From: Stenotrophomonas maltophilia
Lineage (GTDB): Bacteria; Pseudomonadota; Gammaproteobacteria; Xanthomonadales; Xanthomonadaceae
Direction of reading: 5' to 3'
DNA length: 64,000 nucleotides
NCBI GenBank assembly: GCA_002363385.1
Contig: DEVL01000001.1
Span: 248,001 to 312,000, forward strand
Under the pieces are notes generated by a model that was given only the letters and a program-made list of their open reading frames with translations, was not told the DNA's origin and ran no database searches. The first letter of the stretch is position 1, and each line of letters opens with the position of its first letter. The translations under genes were made by a program, and so were the position numbers. Of the stretch, positions 1 through 6,822 are shown piece by piece.

Positions 1-700
1 GTCCGGCGAGATCGCACGCACGCACGGCAACCAAGGCATGGCTGATGCACCGCTGACGCTGCGCTTCCGCGGCACGGCCGGGCAGAGCTTCGGGGCGTTC
101 AACGTCGGCGGCCTGCAGCTGGAGGTCGAGGGCGAAGCCAACGACTACGTCGGCAAGGGCATGGCCGGCGGCCGGCTGGTCGTGCGTCCGCCGCGCGGCG
201 CGCGCTTCGAGGCGCGCAACACCGCGATCATCGGCAACACCTGCCTGTACGGCGCCACCGGTGGCGAGCTGTTCGCCGCGGGCCGGGCCGGCGAGCGCTT
301 CGGCGTGCGCAACTCCGGCGCGCTGGCGGTGATCGAAGGGGCTGGCGACCACTGCTGCGAATACATGACCGACGGCATCGTGCTGGTGCTGGGCAAGGTC
401 GGGCTCAACTTCGGCGCCGGCTTCACCGGCGGCCTGGCTTATGTACTGGATATCGACCGCGACTTCGTGGATCGCTACAACCACGAACTGATCGACATCC
501 ACCGCATCTCGGCCGAGGGCTTCGAGAATCATCGTCAGCACCTGCATACGCTGATCAGCCGCCACCGCGAACTGACCGGCAGCATCTGGGCGCAACAGAT
601 CCTCGATGAGTTCCGCGATTACGTCGGCAAGTTCTGGCTGGTCAAACCCAAGGCCGCCAGCATCGAATCGCTGACCGACTCACTGCGCCGCGCTGCGTAA
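1..700 (+). CDS. gltB: Glutamate synthase large subunit, C-terminal part
   Basis: This is the 3' end of gltB; the reading frame is open from base 2 and runs to a TAA at 698-700, so the start lies outside the window. About 233 residues are visible. They form the right-handed beta-helix GXGXG domain that closes the large subunit, with glycine-rich repeats such as GQSFGAFNVGGL and GGRLVVRPP. The complete enzyme moves the amide nitrogen of glutamine to 2-oxoglutarate, giving two glutamates for nitrogen assimilation. The NADPH-binding small subunit follows on the same strand, which is the normal gltBD order. The identification is firm; the glutaminase and FMN domains are not visible. Confidence 0.95.
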   Translation, partial: SGEIARTHGNQGMADAPLTLRFRGTAGQSFGAFNVGGLQLEVEGEANDYVGKGMAGGRLVVRPPRGARFEARNTAIIGNTCLYGATGGELFAAGRAGERFGVRNSGALAVIEGAGDHCCEYMTDGIVLVLGKVGLNFGAGFTGGLAYVLDIDRDFVDRYNHELIDIHRISAEGFENHRQHLHTLISRHRELTGSIWAQQILDEFRDYVGKFWLVKPKAASIESLTDSLRRAA

Positions 701-710
701 GCGCGGAGAA

Positions 711-730
711 GCGCCGGTATCGACCGGCGC
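711..730 (+). terminator. Hairpin in the gltB-gltD gap
   Basis: An 8-bp stem GCGCCGGT/ACCGGCGC closes a 4-base loop just after the gltB stop. There is no run of T behind it, so it is more likely an mRNA-stabilising or attenuating hairpin between the two cistrons than a strong terminator. Confidence 0.35.
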
Positions 731-747
731 CTCGTGTTCCCACCGCT

Positions 748-770
748 GTAGTGCCGGCCGCTGGCCGGCA
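748..770 (+). repeat. GTAG-headed palindromic repeat (SMAG-like)
   Basis: GTAG is followed by the near-perfect palindrome TGCCGGCCGCTGGCCGGCA. The same unit, with one base changed or in reverse, recurs at 3627-3650 and 38387-38409. The form matches the SMAG repetitive extragenic palindromes known from Stenotrophomonas maltophilia. It lies between gltB and gltD, 20 bases before the gltD start. Confidence 0.7.
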
Positions 771-790
771 ACCTCACCACAGAGCAAGCC

Positions 791-2236
791 ATGAGCCGCA
801 AGCAAGCTTTCCAGTTCCTCGATCTGCCCCGGACGATGCCGCAGCGCATCCCGGTCGAACTGCGCACCTCCGGCGACTGGGGCGAGCTGTACGGCAAGTT
901 CGGCAAGGAAGACGCGCAGTTCCAGGCCGGGCGTTGCCTGGATTGCGGCAACCCGTACTGCAGCTGGAAGTGCCCGGTGCACAACGCGATCCCGCAGTGG
1001 CTGCAGCTGGTGCAGGAAAACCGCATCCACGAAGCGGCCACGCTGTGCCATTCAACCAACCCGCTGCCGGAAGTGTGCGGCCGGGTGTGCCCGCAGGACC
1101 GCCTGTGCGAAGGCAGCTGCACGCTGGAAGAGTTCGGTGCGGTCACCATCGGTGCGGTGGAGAAATACATCGTCGATACCGCGCTGGCCACCGGCTGGCG
1201 CCCGGATATGAGTGCGGTGGAAGCCACCGGCAAGCGCGTGGCGGTGATCGGCGCGGGCCCGGCCGGGCTGTCTTGCGCCGACAAGCTGGCGCATGCCGGT
1301 ATCCAGGCCGTGGTCTATGACCGTTACGAACAGATCGGCGGACTGCTGCAGTTCGGCATCCCCAGCTTCAAACTGGACAAGTCCGTCATCAGCCGCCGCC
1401 GCAATGTGCTCGAAGGCATGGGCGTGCAGTTCCGCCTCGGCGTGGAGATCGGCCGCGATGTGAGCATCGATGATCTGCTGGCCGAGTACGACGCGGTGTT
1501 CGTCGGCACCGGCGCGTACCGCTATACCGATGGTGGCCTGCTTGGCCAGGACCTCAAGGGCGTGTTGCCGGCGCTGCCGTTCCTGGTACAGAACAGCCGC
1601 ATCGTCAGTGGCAGCGACGCGCATGGCCGGCCGATCGCGGGCTGGGAAGACCAGATCGCCCTGCCCGATCTGGAAGGCAAGCGCGTGGTGGTGCTCGGCG
1701 GTGGCGATACCGGCATGGACTGCGTGCGCAGCGCGATCCGCCTGGGCGCGGCCAAGGTGACCTGCGCCTACCGCCGTGACGAGGCCAACATGCCCGGCTC
1801 GGCGCGCGAAGTGGCCAATGCCCGCGAGGAAGGCGTGCGCTTCCTGTTCAACCGCCAGCCGCTGTCGATCGAGGCCGGTGCCGATGACGAAGTGATCGGG
1901 GTGATGGTGGTCGAGACGACCCTGTCCGATCCGGACGCCCAGGGCCGCCGCAATGCAGTGCCGATCGAGGGCAGCGAGTCGCTGCTGGAAGCGGACGTGG
2001 TGATCATCGCTTTCGGCTTCTCGCCGACGGCGCCGGCCTGGCTGACCGGACAGGGGGTTGAGGCCGGCAACAACGGCCGGATCGTGGCCGGTGGCAGTGG
2101 CCGCCTGCCGTTCCAGACCGCCCACCCGCGCCTGTTCGCCGGTGGCGATGCGGTGCGCGGTGCGGACCTGGTGGTGACGGCCGTGGCCGAGGGCCGCGAT
2201 GCGGCCGGCAGCATCGTGCAACTGCTCTCGGCGTAA
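791..2236 (+). CDS. gltD: Glutamate synthase small subunit
   Basis: The 481-residue protein supplies electrons from NADPH to the large subunit of glutamate synthase. Its N-terminal part holds the cysteine clusters that bind [4Fe-4S] centres (CLDCGNPYCSWKCP near residue 52 and CGRVCPQDRLCEGSC near 96). An FAD-binding GAGPAGLSC follows near residue 153 and an NADPH-binding GGGDTGMDC near 303. Length and motif order are normal for the family. It follows gltB after a 90-base gap holding a hairpin and a SMAG-like repeat, and is presumably cotranscribed with it. Confidence 0.97.
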   Translation: MSRKQAFQFLDLPRTMPQRIPVELRTSGDWGELYGKFGKEDAQFQAGRCLDCGNPYCSWKCPVHNAIPQWLQLVQENRIHEAATLCHSTNPLPEVCGRVCPQDRLCEGSCTLEEFGAVTIGAVEKYIVDTALATGWRPDMSAVEATGKRVAVIGAGPAGLSCADKLAHAGIQAVVYDRYEQIGGLLQFGIPSFKLDKSVISRRRNVLEGMGVQFRLGVEIGRDVSIDDLLAEYDAVFVGTGAYRYTDGGLLGQDLKGVLPALPFLVQNSRIVSGSDAHGRPIAGWEDQIALPDLEGKRVVVLGGGDTGMDCVRSAIRLGAAKVTCAYRRDEANMPGSAREVANAREEGVRFLFNRQPLSIEAGADDEVIGVMVVETTLSDPDAQGRRNAVPIEGSESLLEADVVIIAFGFSPTAPAWLTGQGVEAGNNGRIVAGGSGRLPFQTAHPRLFAGGDAVRGADLVVTAVAEGRDAAGSIVQLLSA

Positions 2237-2262
2237 CGGCGTGCCCTAACGAAGCGCGCTTC

Positions 2263-2559
2263 TCACGCGGCGCGCGATACCGTCGGTACCGGCGTGTGGC
2301 GCACGCCGGCCCGCTCGATCTCCAGCGCCATCAGCAGCTCGATGTTGTCGAGCTGATCGCGGATGCGGCGGTTGCTGACCACATCATCGTGGCCGCGCCC
2401 GATATGCGCATCCAGCATGCGCGCCAGCCCGGCCAGCAGGACCTCGGCATCGGCCTGCGGGGCGTCACGGAGCACAGCGGCCAGCGCGCGGATGCGCGTC
2501 CCCTGATCCACGGCAGCGGATGGGGAGGATGCGGAAACGGAGGAAAGGGAGAGGGTCAT
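2263..2559 (-). CDS. Small protein of unknown function (98 aa)
   Basis: I do not recognise this protein. I chose the ATG at 2559 because AGGAAA lies about eight bases before it; the frame stays open upstream to 2688 but with poor-looking sequence. The protein is predicted soluble and helical, with a Ser/Ala-rich N-terminus, a middle part LAAVLRDAPQADAEVLLAGLARML and a charged part IRDQLDNIELLMALEIERAG; no signal peptide or membrane segment is evident. It lies tail-to-tail with gltD (26 bases apart) and diverges from the methylglyoxal synthase gene. It may be a lineage-specific protein. Confidence 0.6.
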   Translation of the reverse strand: MTLSLSSVSASSPSAAVDQGTRIRALAAVLRDAPQADAEVLLAGLARMLDAHIGRGHDDVVSNRRIRDQLDNIELLMALEIERAGVRHTPVPTVSRAA

Positions 2560-2649
2560 GGCAGGGGTTTCCTGATTGACGGACGACCACCACTGTCGGA
2601 TATGGCCCCTGCCGACACCATGCAACAAGTACGAAATTGCGTGAAGGCG

Positions 2650-2665
2650 CGTGAGCCGCATCACG
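2650..2665. promoter_or_regulatory. Candidate Clp/CRP-type site before mgsA
   Basis: CGTGA-GCCGCA-TCACG is a perfect dyad matching 8 of the 10 specified bases of the CRP/Clp consensus TGTGA-N6-TCACA. It lies in the divergent gap between the 98-aa gene and the methylglyoxal synthase gene. Downstream there is a possible promoter for the latter: TTGCAT at 2675-2680 and TACACT at 2700-2705, with long spacing. Assignment to Clp is inference. Confidence 0.4.
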
Positions 2666-2732
2666 TTTCGCAGCTTGCATCGGTGCAACCTGAACGGCTT
2701 ACACTGGCGACGACTCCTTCTGGACTGCCCCC

Positions 2733-3605
2733 ATGCGCATCGGCCTGGCCGCGAACCGCCTGCATCACCACGACAAGCACGCCGCGCTGTTCCGCTGGCT
2801 GCGCGCCAGCGACACCGGCCTGCGCGAACTGGGCGTCGAGCTGCATGCGGTCGGGCGCACCTTCGATGCGATCCAGCGGCTGGGCTTCCTGCAGGACTTC
2901 GCCCCGCTGCGGCGCTACCCGAACGGCCGCGAGGGCGGCCTGATGAAGCTGGTGGCCGAGGTGGTCGGGATGGGCACGCCGGAGCGCACGCTGGACGGTG
3001 CGATCTACCTGATGGACCCGGTCGATCCCTCCTCCGTGTTTCCGGAAGCGACCGCGCTCAAGCGCCAGTGTGTGATCCACGGCAAGCCCTTCATCTCCAC
3101 CGTCGCCACCGCGCGCGACTGGGTCGAGGTGGAGCGCCTGCACGCCGGCCTGGCACCGGACCCGGGTGCCGATGATCTGCATGCCTTCGAGCAGCACACA
3201 CTGGCGCTGATCGCGCATGACGCGATGAAACCGGCGATGCTGGCCTTCGCCGATGAACACTTCGCGGTGCTGTCGCGCTTCCGCCGCCGGGTTGGCACCG
3301 GCACCACTGGCCAGCGCCTCAACGAACTGGCGTGGAGCCGCGGCTGGCCACAGGGCGAGGAATGGGTGACGCGCTACCAGAGCGGCCCGATGGGCGGCGA
3401 TGCGCAGATTGCCGACCGCGTGCTGGAAGGCCATTGCCAGCGCGCGATCTTCTTCGAGGACCCGCACGTCGCTCGCCAGCACGAGGCTGACATCCAGCTG
3501 CTGGAGCGCGCCGTCACCACCGTGACCGATCAGGCCGTGTGCATCACCGCGCCACGGGTGGCCGCGCGCTGGGCGCAGGCGGCGGCGTTGCGCGCGGGGA
3601 ACTGA
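2733..3605 (+). CDS. mgsA: Methylglyoxal synthase with a duplicated N-terminal domain
   Basis: The enzyme converts dihydroxyacetone phosphate to methylglyoxal and phosphate, bypassing lower glycolysis. Residues 156-282 align with E. coli MgsA: the TGTTG phosphate loop is at 189-193 and GPMGGD at 218-223. D223, H250 and D253 keep the exact 27- and 3-residue spacing of E. coli Asp71, His98 and Asp101. At 290 residues it is almost twice the usual length of about 150. The first 133 residues look like a second, degenerate copy of the same fold: IGLAAN...K, VGRT at 40-43, GREGGL at 65-70, MDPVDP at 94-99 and STVATA at 122-127. That copy lacks the catalytic aspartate. The duplication reading is mine, from alignment by eye. 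Confidence 0.88.
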   Translation: MRIGLAANRLHHHDKHAALFRWLRASDTGLRELGVELHAVGRTFDAIQRLGFLQDFAPLRRYPNGREGGLMKLVAEVVGMGTPERTLDGAIYLMDPVDPSSVFPEATALKRQCVIHGKPFISTVATARDWVEVERLHAGLAPDPGADDLHAFEQHTLALIAHDAMKPAMLAFADEHFAVLSRFRRRVGTGTTGQRLNELAWSRGWPQGEEWVTRYQSGPMGGDAQIADRVLEGHCQRAIFFEDPHVARQHEADIQLLERAVTTVTDQAVCITAPRVAARWAQAAALRAGN

Positions 3606-3626
3606 CGACCACCGCACCTCGCGCGA

Positions 3627-3650
3627 TTGCCGGCCAGCGGCCGGCACTCC
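3627..3650 (-). repeat. SMAG-like palindromic repeat
   Basis: TTGCCGGCCAGCGGCCGGCA followed by CTCC is the reverse orientation of the repeat at 748-770, with the terminal CTAC changed to CTCC. It lies between the ends of the convergent mgsA and YgjP-type genes, where it may also act as a two-way terminator or mRNA 3' stabiliser. Confidence 0.6.
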
Positions 3651-3666
3651 CGGTGGGTGGCGAGCG

Positions 3667-4455
3667 TTACGGTGTCGGGGTCAGCAGCTGCCGCAGCGTG
3701 GCCTTGAGGCGCCGCCCTTCGAGCTGGAAGTAATCCCGCTCGGCGTGCCACGCCGGAAAGCGTTTCTCCACCTCGACCCAGAACGCTGGCGAGTGATTGG
3801 CCTGGATCAGGTGGCAGAGCTCGTGCACCAGCACGTACTCGAACGCCGAAGGTCGCCCCAGCACCAGGGCCAGATCCAGCGCCATGCTGCCGTCCGGTGC
3901 CAGCGAACCCCACTGCGAGGACATCACCTTCAGCCGCAGCCGCGCCGGTGCGCGCGGCAGGCCGGGCAGATAGCGCGGCAGCCACTGGCCGACATCGGCG
4001 CGCGTCTGCGCTTCGTAGAACTCGCGCAGGGTGCGGCGCAGCGTGGCATCGGTGCCCCGCGTGGGCCAGTGCAGGCAGGCGCCCTGCTCGTCCACGCGCA
4101 TGTGCGCGTAGCGGCCGGTTTCCCAGCGCAGCGGCAGCAGCTCACCGCGTAGCGGCAGCACGCCCGCCTCGCCGATCACCAGCGGTGGCGGCAGGTTGGT
4201 GGCCTGGTAGCTGCGCAGTTGCTCGGACAACCAACCGCGGTGCTGGTCGAGAAAACGCTCTCCCATCACCAGGCTGGCGCGCGGCGGCAGGGTCAGGCGT
4301 ACACCGCGCTCATCGACGCTGAGCTTGATCCTTCGCGCGCGCGGATCGCGCACACGCAGGACATCGATCTCGGCATCCTCCAGGCGCAGCCGTACCGTAT
4401 CGCGCTGCAGCGTGCTGACAGCCGGCGAAATCAGGCGGCGGAGGAATCCGGACAT
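3667..4455 (-). CDS. YgjP/DUF45-family zinc metallopeptidase-like protein
   Basis: The 262-residue protein carries the zinc motif HELCH at 211-215, with a third likely ligand H221 in HSPAFW, the layout of the YgjP/WLM (DUF45) family related to M48 and SprT peptidases. The N-terminal 150 residues are the beta-rich part usual for the family. No signal peptide is seen, so it should be cytosolic. Substrates of the family are poorly known. It lies upstream of rdgC on the same strand but with a hairpin in the 57-base gap, so cotranscription is uncertain. Confidence 0.85.
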   Translation of the reverse strand: MSGFLRRLISPAVSTLQRDTVRLRLEDAEIDVLRVRDPRARRIKLSVDERGVRLTLPPRASLVMGERFLDQHRGWLSEQLRSYQATNLPPPLVIGEAGVLPLRGELLPLRWETGRYAHMRVDEQGACLHWPTRGTDATLRRTLREFYEAQTRADVGQWLPRYLPGLPRAPARLRLKVMSSQWGSLAPDGSMALDLALVLGRPSAFEYVLVHELCHLIQANHSPAFWVEVEKRFPAWHAERDYFQLEGRRLKATLRQLLTPTP

Positions 4456-4467
4456 GGGTACAGCATA

Positions 4468-4487
4468 GCGCCGGCCGTGACCGGCGC
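4468..4487 (-). terminator. Hairpin between rdgC and the YgjP-type gene
   Basis: A 7-bp GC-only stem GCGCCGG/CCGGCGC with loop CCGTGA lies 26 bases beyond the rdgC stop on the minus strand. No T tract follows, so it is a weak terminator candidate. Confidence 0.35.
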
Positions 4488-4512
4488 ATGACTGGGGACT
4501 GATCGGAACCGG

Positions 4513-5418
4513 TCAGTCCGCCTTGCTGAGCTTGAAGGCCTCTTCCAGCAGCAGGAACAGGCGGCGCACTTCGCCGCTCTGCAGGGCGAAGCGGGCGTCC
4601 AGTTCGGCACGGCGGCCGTCATCGTCGGCATGCTCGAGCTGGTCCAGCGCGCCATCCAGGAACTTCAGCTTGCGCACGATCAGGTCGTCGCCCAGCACGA
4701 AGGACAGGTTGTCCTCGAAGACCAGGGCCAGCTTGGTCACCTGCTTGCCGGCGTCCAGGTGCTTGTCGATCTCGTCGCAGCGCAGTTCCTGGTGCTGGCA
4801 CTTGACCACTGCACCACCCTCAGCGGGATCCTTCATCTCGCACTCTTCGCCCAGGCTCAGCCCGGTGGGCAGCGGCTCACCGGCGATCCAGCCCGTCAGG
4901 ATCGAGCGCGGGGCGACTTCGGCGTTCAGCGGCATCGCCGGGAAGCTGCCGAGCAGGCCACGGATGTCGGACATCATGTTCTCGCCCTTCTTGCTGCTCG
5001 AACAGTCCACGGCGACGTACCCGTGGGTCAGGTCGATCAGCGCGTCGGTACGCGAGCTCTTCACGAAGGCGCGCGGCATCAGCTCGTGCAGCAGATCGTC
5101 CTTCATGCGCTTGCGCTCGCGGCCACCGGGCTTGCGGCCTTCCTTCTCTTCGATTTCCTCGAGCTTGCGCGCGAGCAGATCGTTGACCACCGCGCCCGGC
5201 AGGATCTTGTCCTCACCGCCGACGGTCAGCCACAGCGCATCGCCGACGCGGTGCGAGAACACGGCTTTTTCTTCACGGCCGAACGGCGAGATGAAGCCGC
5301 GCGAATTCATTTCAAGCGGACCGACCGGCTTGAGCAGCACCTGCGGCAGCAGGGTGTCCACGTCGGAGAAATCGGTGGCGGTCGGGAAGCGGAACAGCGT
5401 CAGGTTGCGAAAGAACAT
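4513..5418 (-). CDS. rdgC: Recombination-associated protein RdgC
   Basis: RdgC is a ring-shaped dimer that coats duplex DNA without sequence preference and limits RecA loading; it is nucleoid-associated. The 301-residue length and collinear sequence fit the family, including the start MFFRNLTLFRFP, the segment GFISPFGREEKAVFSHRVGD and the central VNDLLARKLEEIEEKEGRKPGGRERKRMKDD. The C-terminal third is acidic and helical. The gene lies 50 bases downstream of ttcA on the same strand and may share its transcript. Confidence 0.95.
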   Translation of the reverse strand: MFFRNLTLFRFPTATDFSDVDTLLPQVLLKPVGPLEMNSRGFISPFGREEKAVFSHRVGDALWLTVGGEDKILPGAVVNDLLARKLEEIEEKEGRKPGGRERKRMKDDLLHELMPRAFVKSSRTDALIDLTHGYVAVDCSSSKKGENMMSDIRGLLGSFPAMPLNAEVAPRSILTGWIAGEPLPTGLSLGEECEMKDPAEGGAVVKCQHQELRCDEIDKHLDAGKQVTKLALVFEDNLSFVLGDDLIVRKLKFLDGALDQLEHADDDGRRAELDARFALQSGEVRRLFLLLEEAFKLSKAD

Positions 5419-5468
5419 GGACGTCCAGAGTAAGAGCGTGAAAGGGAGGGCGGGCGCGCCGGCGTGGC

Positions 5469-6392
5469 TCAGGCCGGGCCGGGGGCGTCGCCGGGGTCGG
5501 GGGCAGTGCCGGTCCAGGCCGGCGGGTCGGGCAGCGGGTCGGGCAGCGGGGCCGCCGCGGGGCGCCCCAGTGCCATGAAATCAAACAGCGCCGGATCGGC
5601 CAGCTGCGAGGGATGGATGTTGCCCAGCGCGCGCGCGATCTGGTCGATGCGGCCGGGCTGGTCGCGCTCCCACTGCTGCAGCATCTGCTCCACCTGGCGG
5701 CGCTGCAGGGTGTCCTGGCTGCCACACAGCGTGCAGGGGATGATCGGGAACGCACGCGCCTGCGCGTAGGCGCTGATGTCCGCTTCGCTGACATACGCCA
5801 GCGGGCGGATCACGATGTGCTGGCCGTCGTCGCTGCGCAGCTTGGGCGGCATCGCCGAGAGCTTGGCGTGGTGGAACAGATTGAGGAAGAACGTGGCCAC
5901 GCTGTCATCGCGGTGGTGGCCCAGCGCGATCCTGGTGAAGCCGTGTTCGGCCGCATGCCGGTAGAGCGCGCCACGGCGCAGGCGCGAGCACAGCGAACAC
6001 ATCGTGCGGCCTTCCGGAATCACCCGGCTGACCACCGAATAGGTGTCCTGCTCGATGATCTGGAACGGCACACCGATCGAGGCCAGGTACGCCGGCAGCA
6101 CCTGCTCGGGAAAGCCCGGCTGCTTCTGGTCCAGGTTCACCGCGACCAGCTCGAACGGTACCGGCGCTTTTTTCTGCAGCTGCAACAGGATGTCGAGCAG
6201 GGTGTAGCTGTCCTTGCCACCGGACAGACACACCATCACTTTGTCGCCGGCCTCGATCATGCCGAAGTCGGCGATGGCCTGGCCTACCTGGCGACGCAGC
6301 TGCCGCGCCAGCCGGTCCTGCACACCGCCGGGCGCGCGCGGATCGCGGGCGCGCGGGACGGGATCGGGCAGGCGGATGACGGCGGCGCTCAT
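5469..6392 (-). CDS. ttcA: tRNA-cytidine(32) 2-sulfurtransferase TtcA
   Basis: TtcA thiolates C32 of certain tRNAs, using ATP and an oxygen-sensitive [4Fe-4S] cluster in the cytosol. The ATP pyrophosphatase loop SGGKDS is at residues 57-62. The two cysteine pairs that identify TtcA are present: C132/C135 in MCSLCSRLRRG and C220/C223 in PCTLCGSQ. The 307 residues include a C-terminal tail rich in Pro and Ala (about the last 40) that goes beyond the core and seems lineage-specific. It diverges from the ydcH-like gene. Confidence 0.96.
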   Translation of the reverse strand: MSAAVIRLPDPVPRARDPRAPGGVQDRLARQLRRQVGQAIADFGMIEAGDKVMVCLSGGKDSYTLLDILLQLQKKAPVPFELVAVNLDQKQPGFPEQVLPAYLASIGVPFQIIEQDTYSVVSRVIPEGRTMCSLCSRLRRGALYRHAAEHGFTRIALGHHRDDSVATFFLNLFHHAKLSAMPPKLRSDDGQHIVIRPLAYVSEADISAYAQARAFPIIPCTLCGSQDTLQRRQVEQMLQQWERDQPGRIDQIARALGNIHPSQLADPALFDFMALGRPAAAPLPDPLPDPPAWTGTAPDPGDAPGPA

Positions 6393-6497
6393 CCCTTCAT
6401 TCTACCGGCTGGGACGCACCCTCACAGGTGCCGGGAAGTGACTGCGTTCACTCCCGGCGGTCATCCCGGATGTGTATGCTCGGAGCTTGTGGACACC

Positions 6498-6692
6498 ATG
6501 ACACCCACCGATATCAGCGCCCGCCTTGCCACGCTCCGGCAGGAGCACCGTGCGCTGGATGAGCAGATCCTGCGCATGGCCGCCAACGGCGACGATGAGC
6601 TGGAAGCCAAGCGCCTGAAGCGGCGCAAGCTGCAGTTGAAGGACTGCATCGCCAAGCTGGAAGACATGTTGATTCCGGACGAGCCGGCGTAG
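6498..6692 (+). CDS. YdcH/DUF465 small coiled-coil protein
   Basis: A 64-residue, highly charged helical protein with the YdcH/DUF465 pattern: LATLRQEHRALDEQI, then AKRLKRRKLQLKDCIAKLE. Family members are small cytosolic coiled-coil proteins of unsettled function. A TATGCT hexamer at 6475-6480 is a likely -10 element, giving a short leader. The same hexamer lies before yceH and the patatin gene in this window. It is followed by a SMAG-like repeat. Confidence 0.85.
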   Translation: MTPTDISARLATLRQEHRALDEQILRMAANGDDELEAKRLKRRKLQLKDCIAKLEDMLIPDEPA

Positions 6693-6714
6693 CGTTGTGC
6701 CGCGCTGGCGCGCG

Positions 6715-6740
6715 GGTACCGACCAACGGTCGGTACCTAC
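6715..6740 (-). repeat. SMAG-like palindromic repeat, GGTACCGACC subtype
   Basis: GGTACCGACCAACGGTCGGT plus ACCTAC is an inverted repeat ending in CTAC, the reverse complement of GTAG. Relatives with the same ACCAACGGT core occur at 13091-13114 and 13756-13780. It lies just beyond the ydcH-like gene, before the end of plsB. Confidence 0.65.
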
Positions 6741-6797
6741 GGATTGCTGGCGAACGCACTAAGATCCGGATACGCCCGGATTCGTCCCGATACGTCG

Positions 6798-6822
6798 GAT
6801 TGACGACGGGCCGTCGTCAATC
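6798..6822 (-). terminator. Perfect 25-base dyad across the plsB stop codon
   Basis: Twelve-base arms (GATTGACGACGG and its reverse complement) flank one central base. The plsB TGA at 6817-6819 lies inside one arm. Downstream on the minus strand there is no T run, but ATCCG-type units recur through 6765-6797. It is probably a transcript 3'-end structure for plsB; being centred on the stop codon is unusual. Confidence 0.45.
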
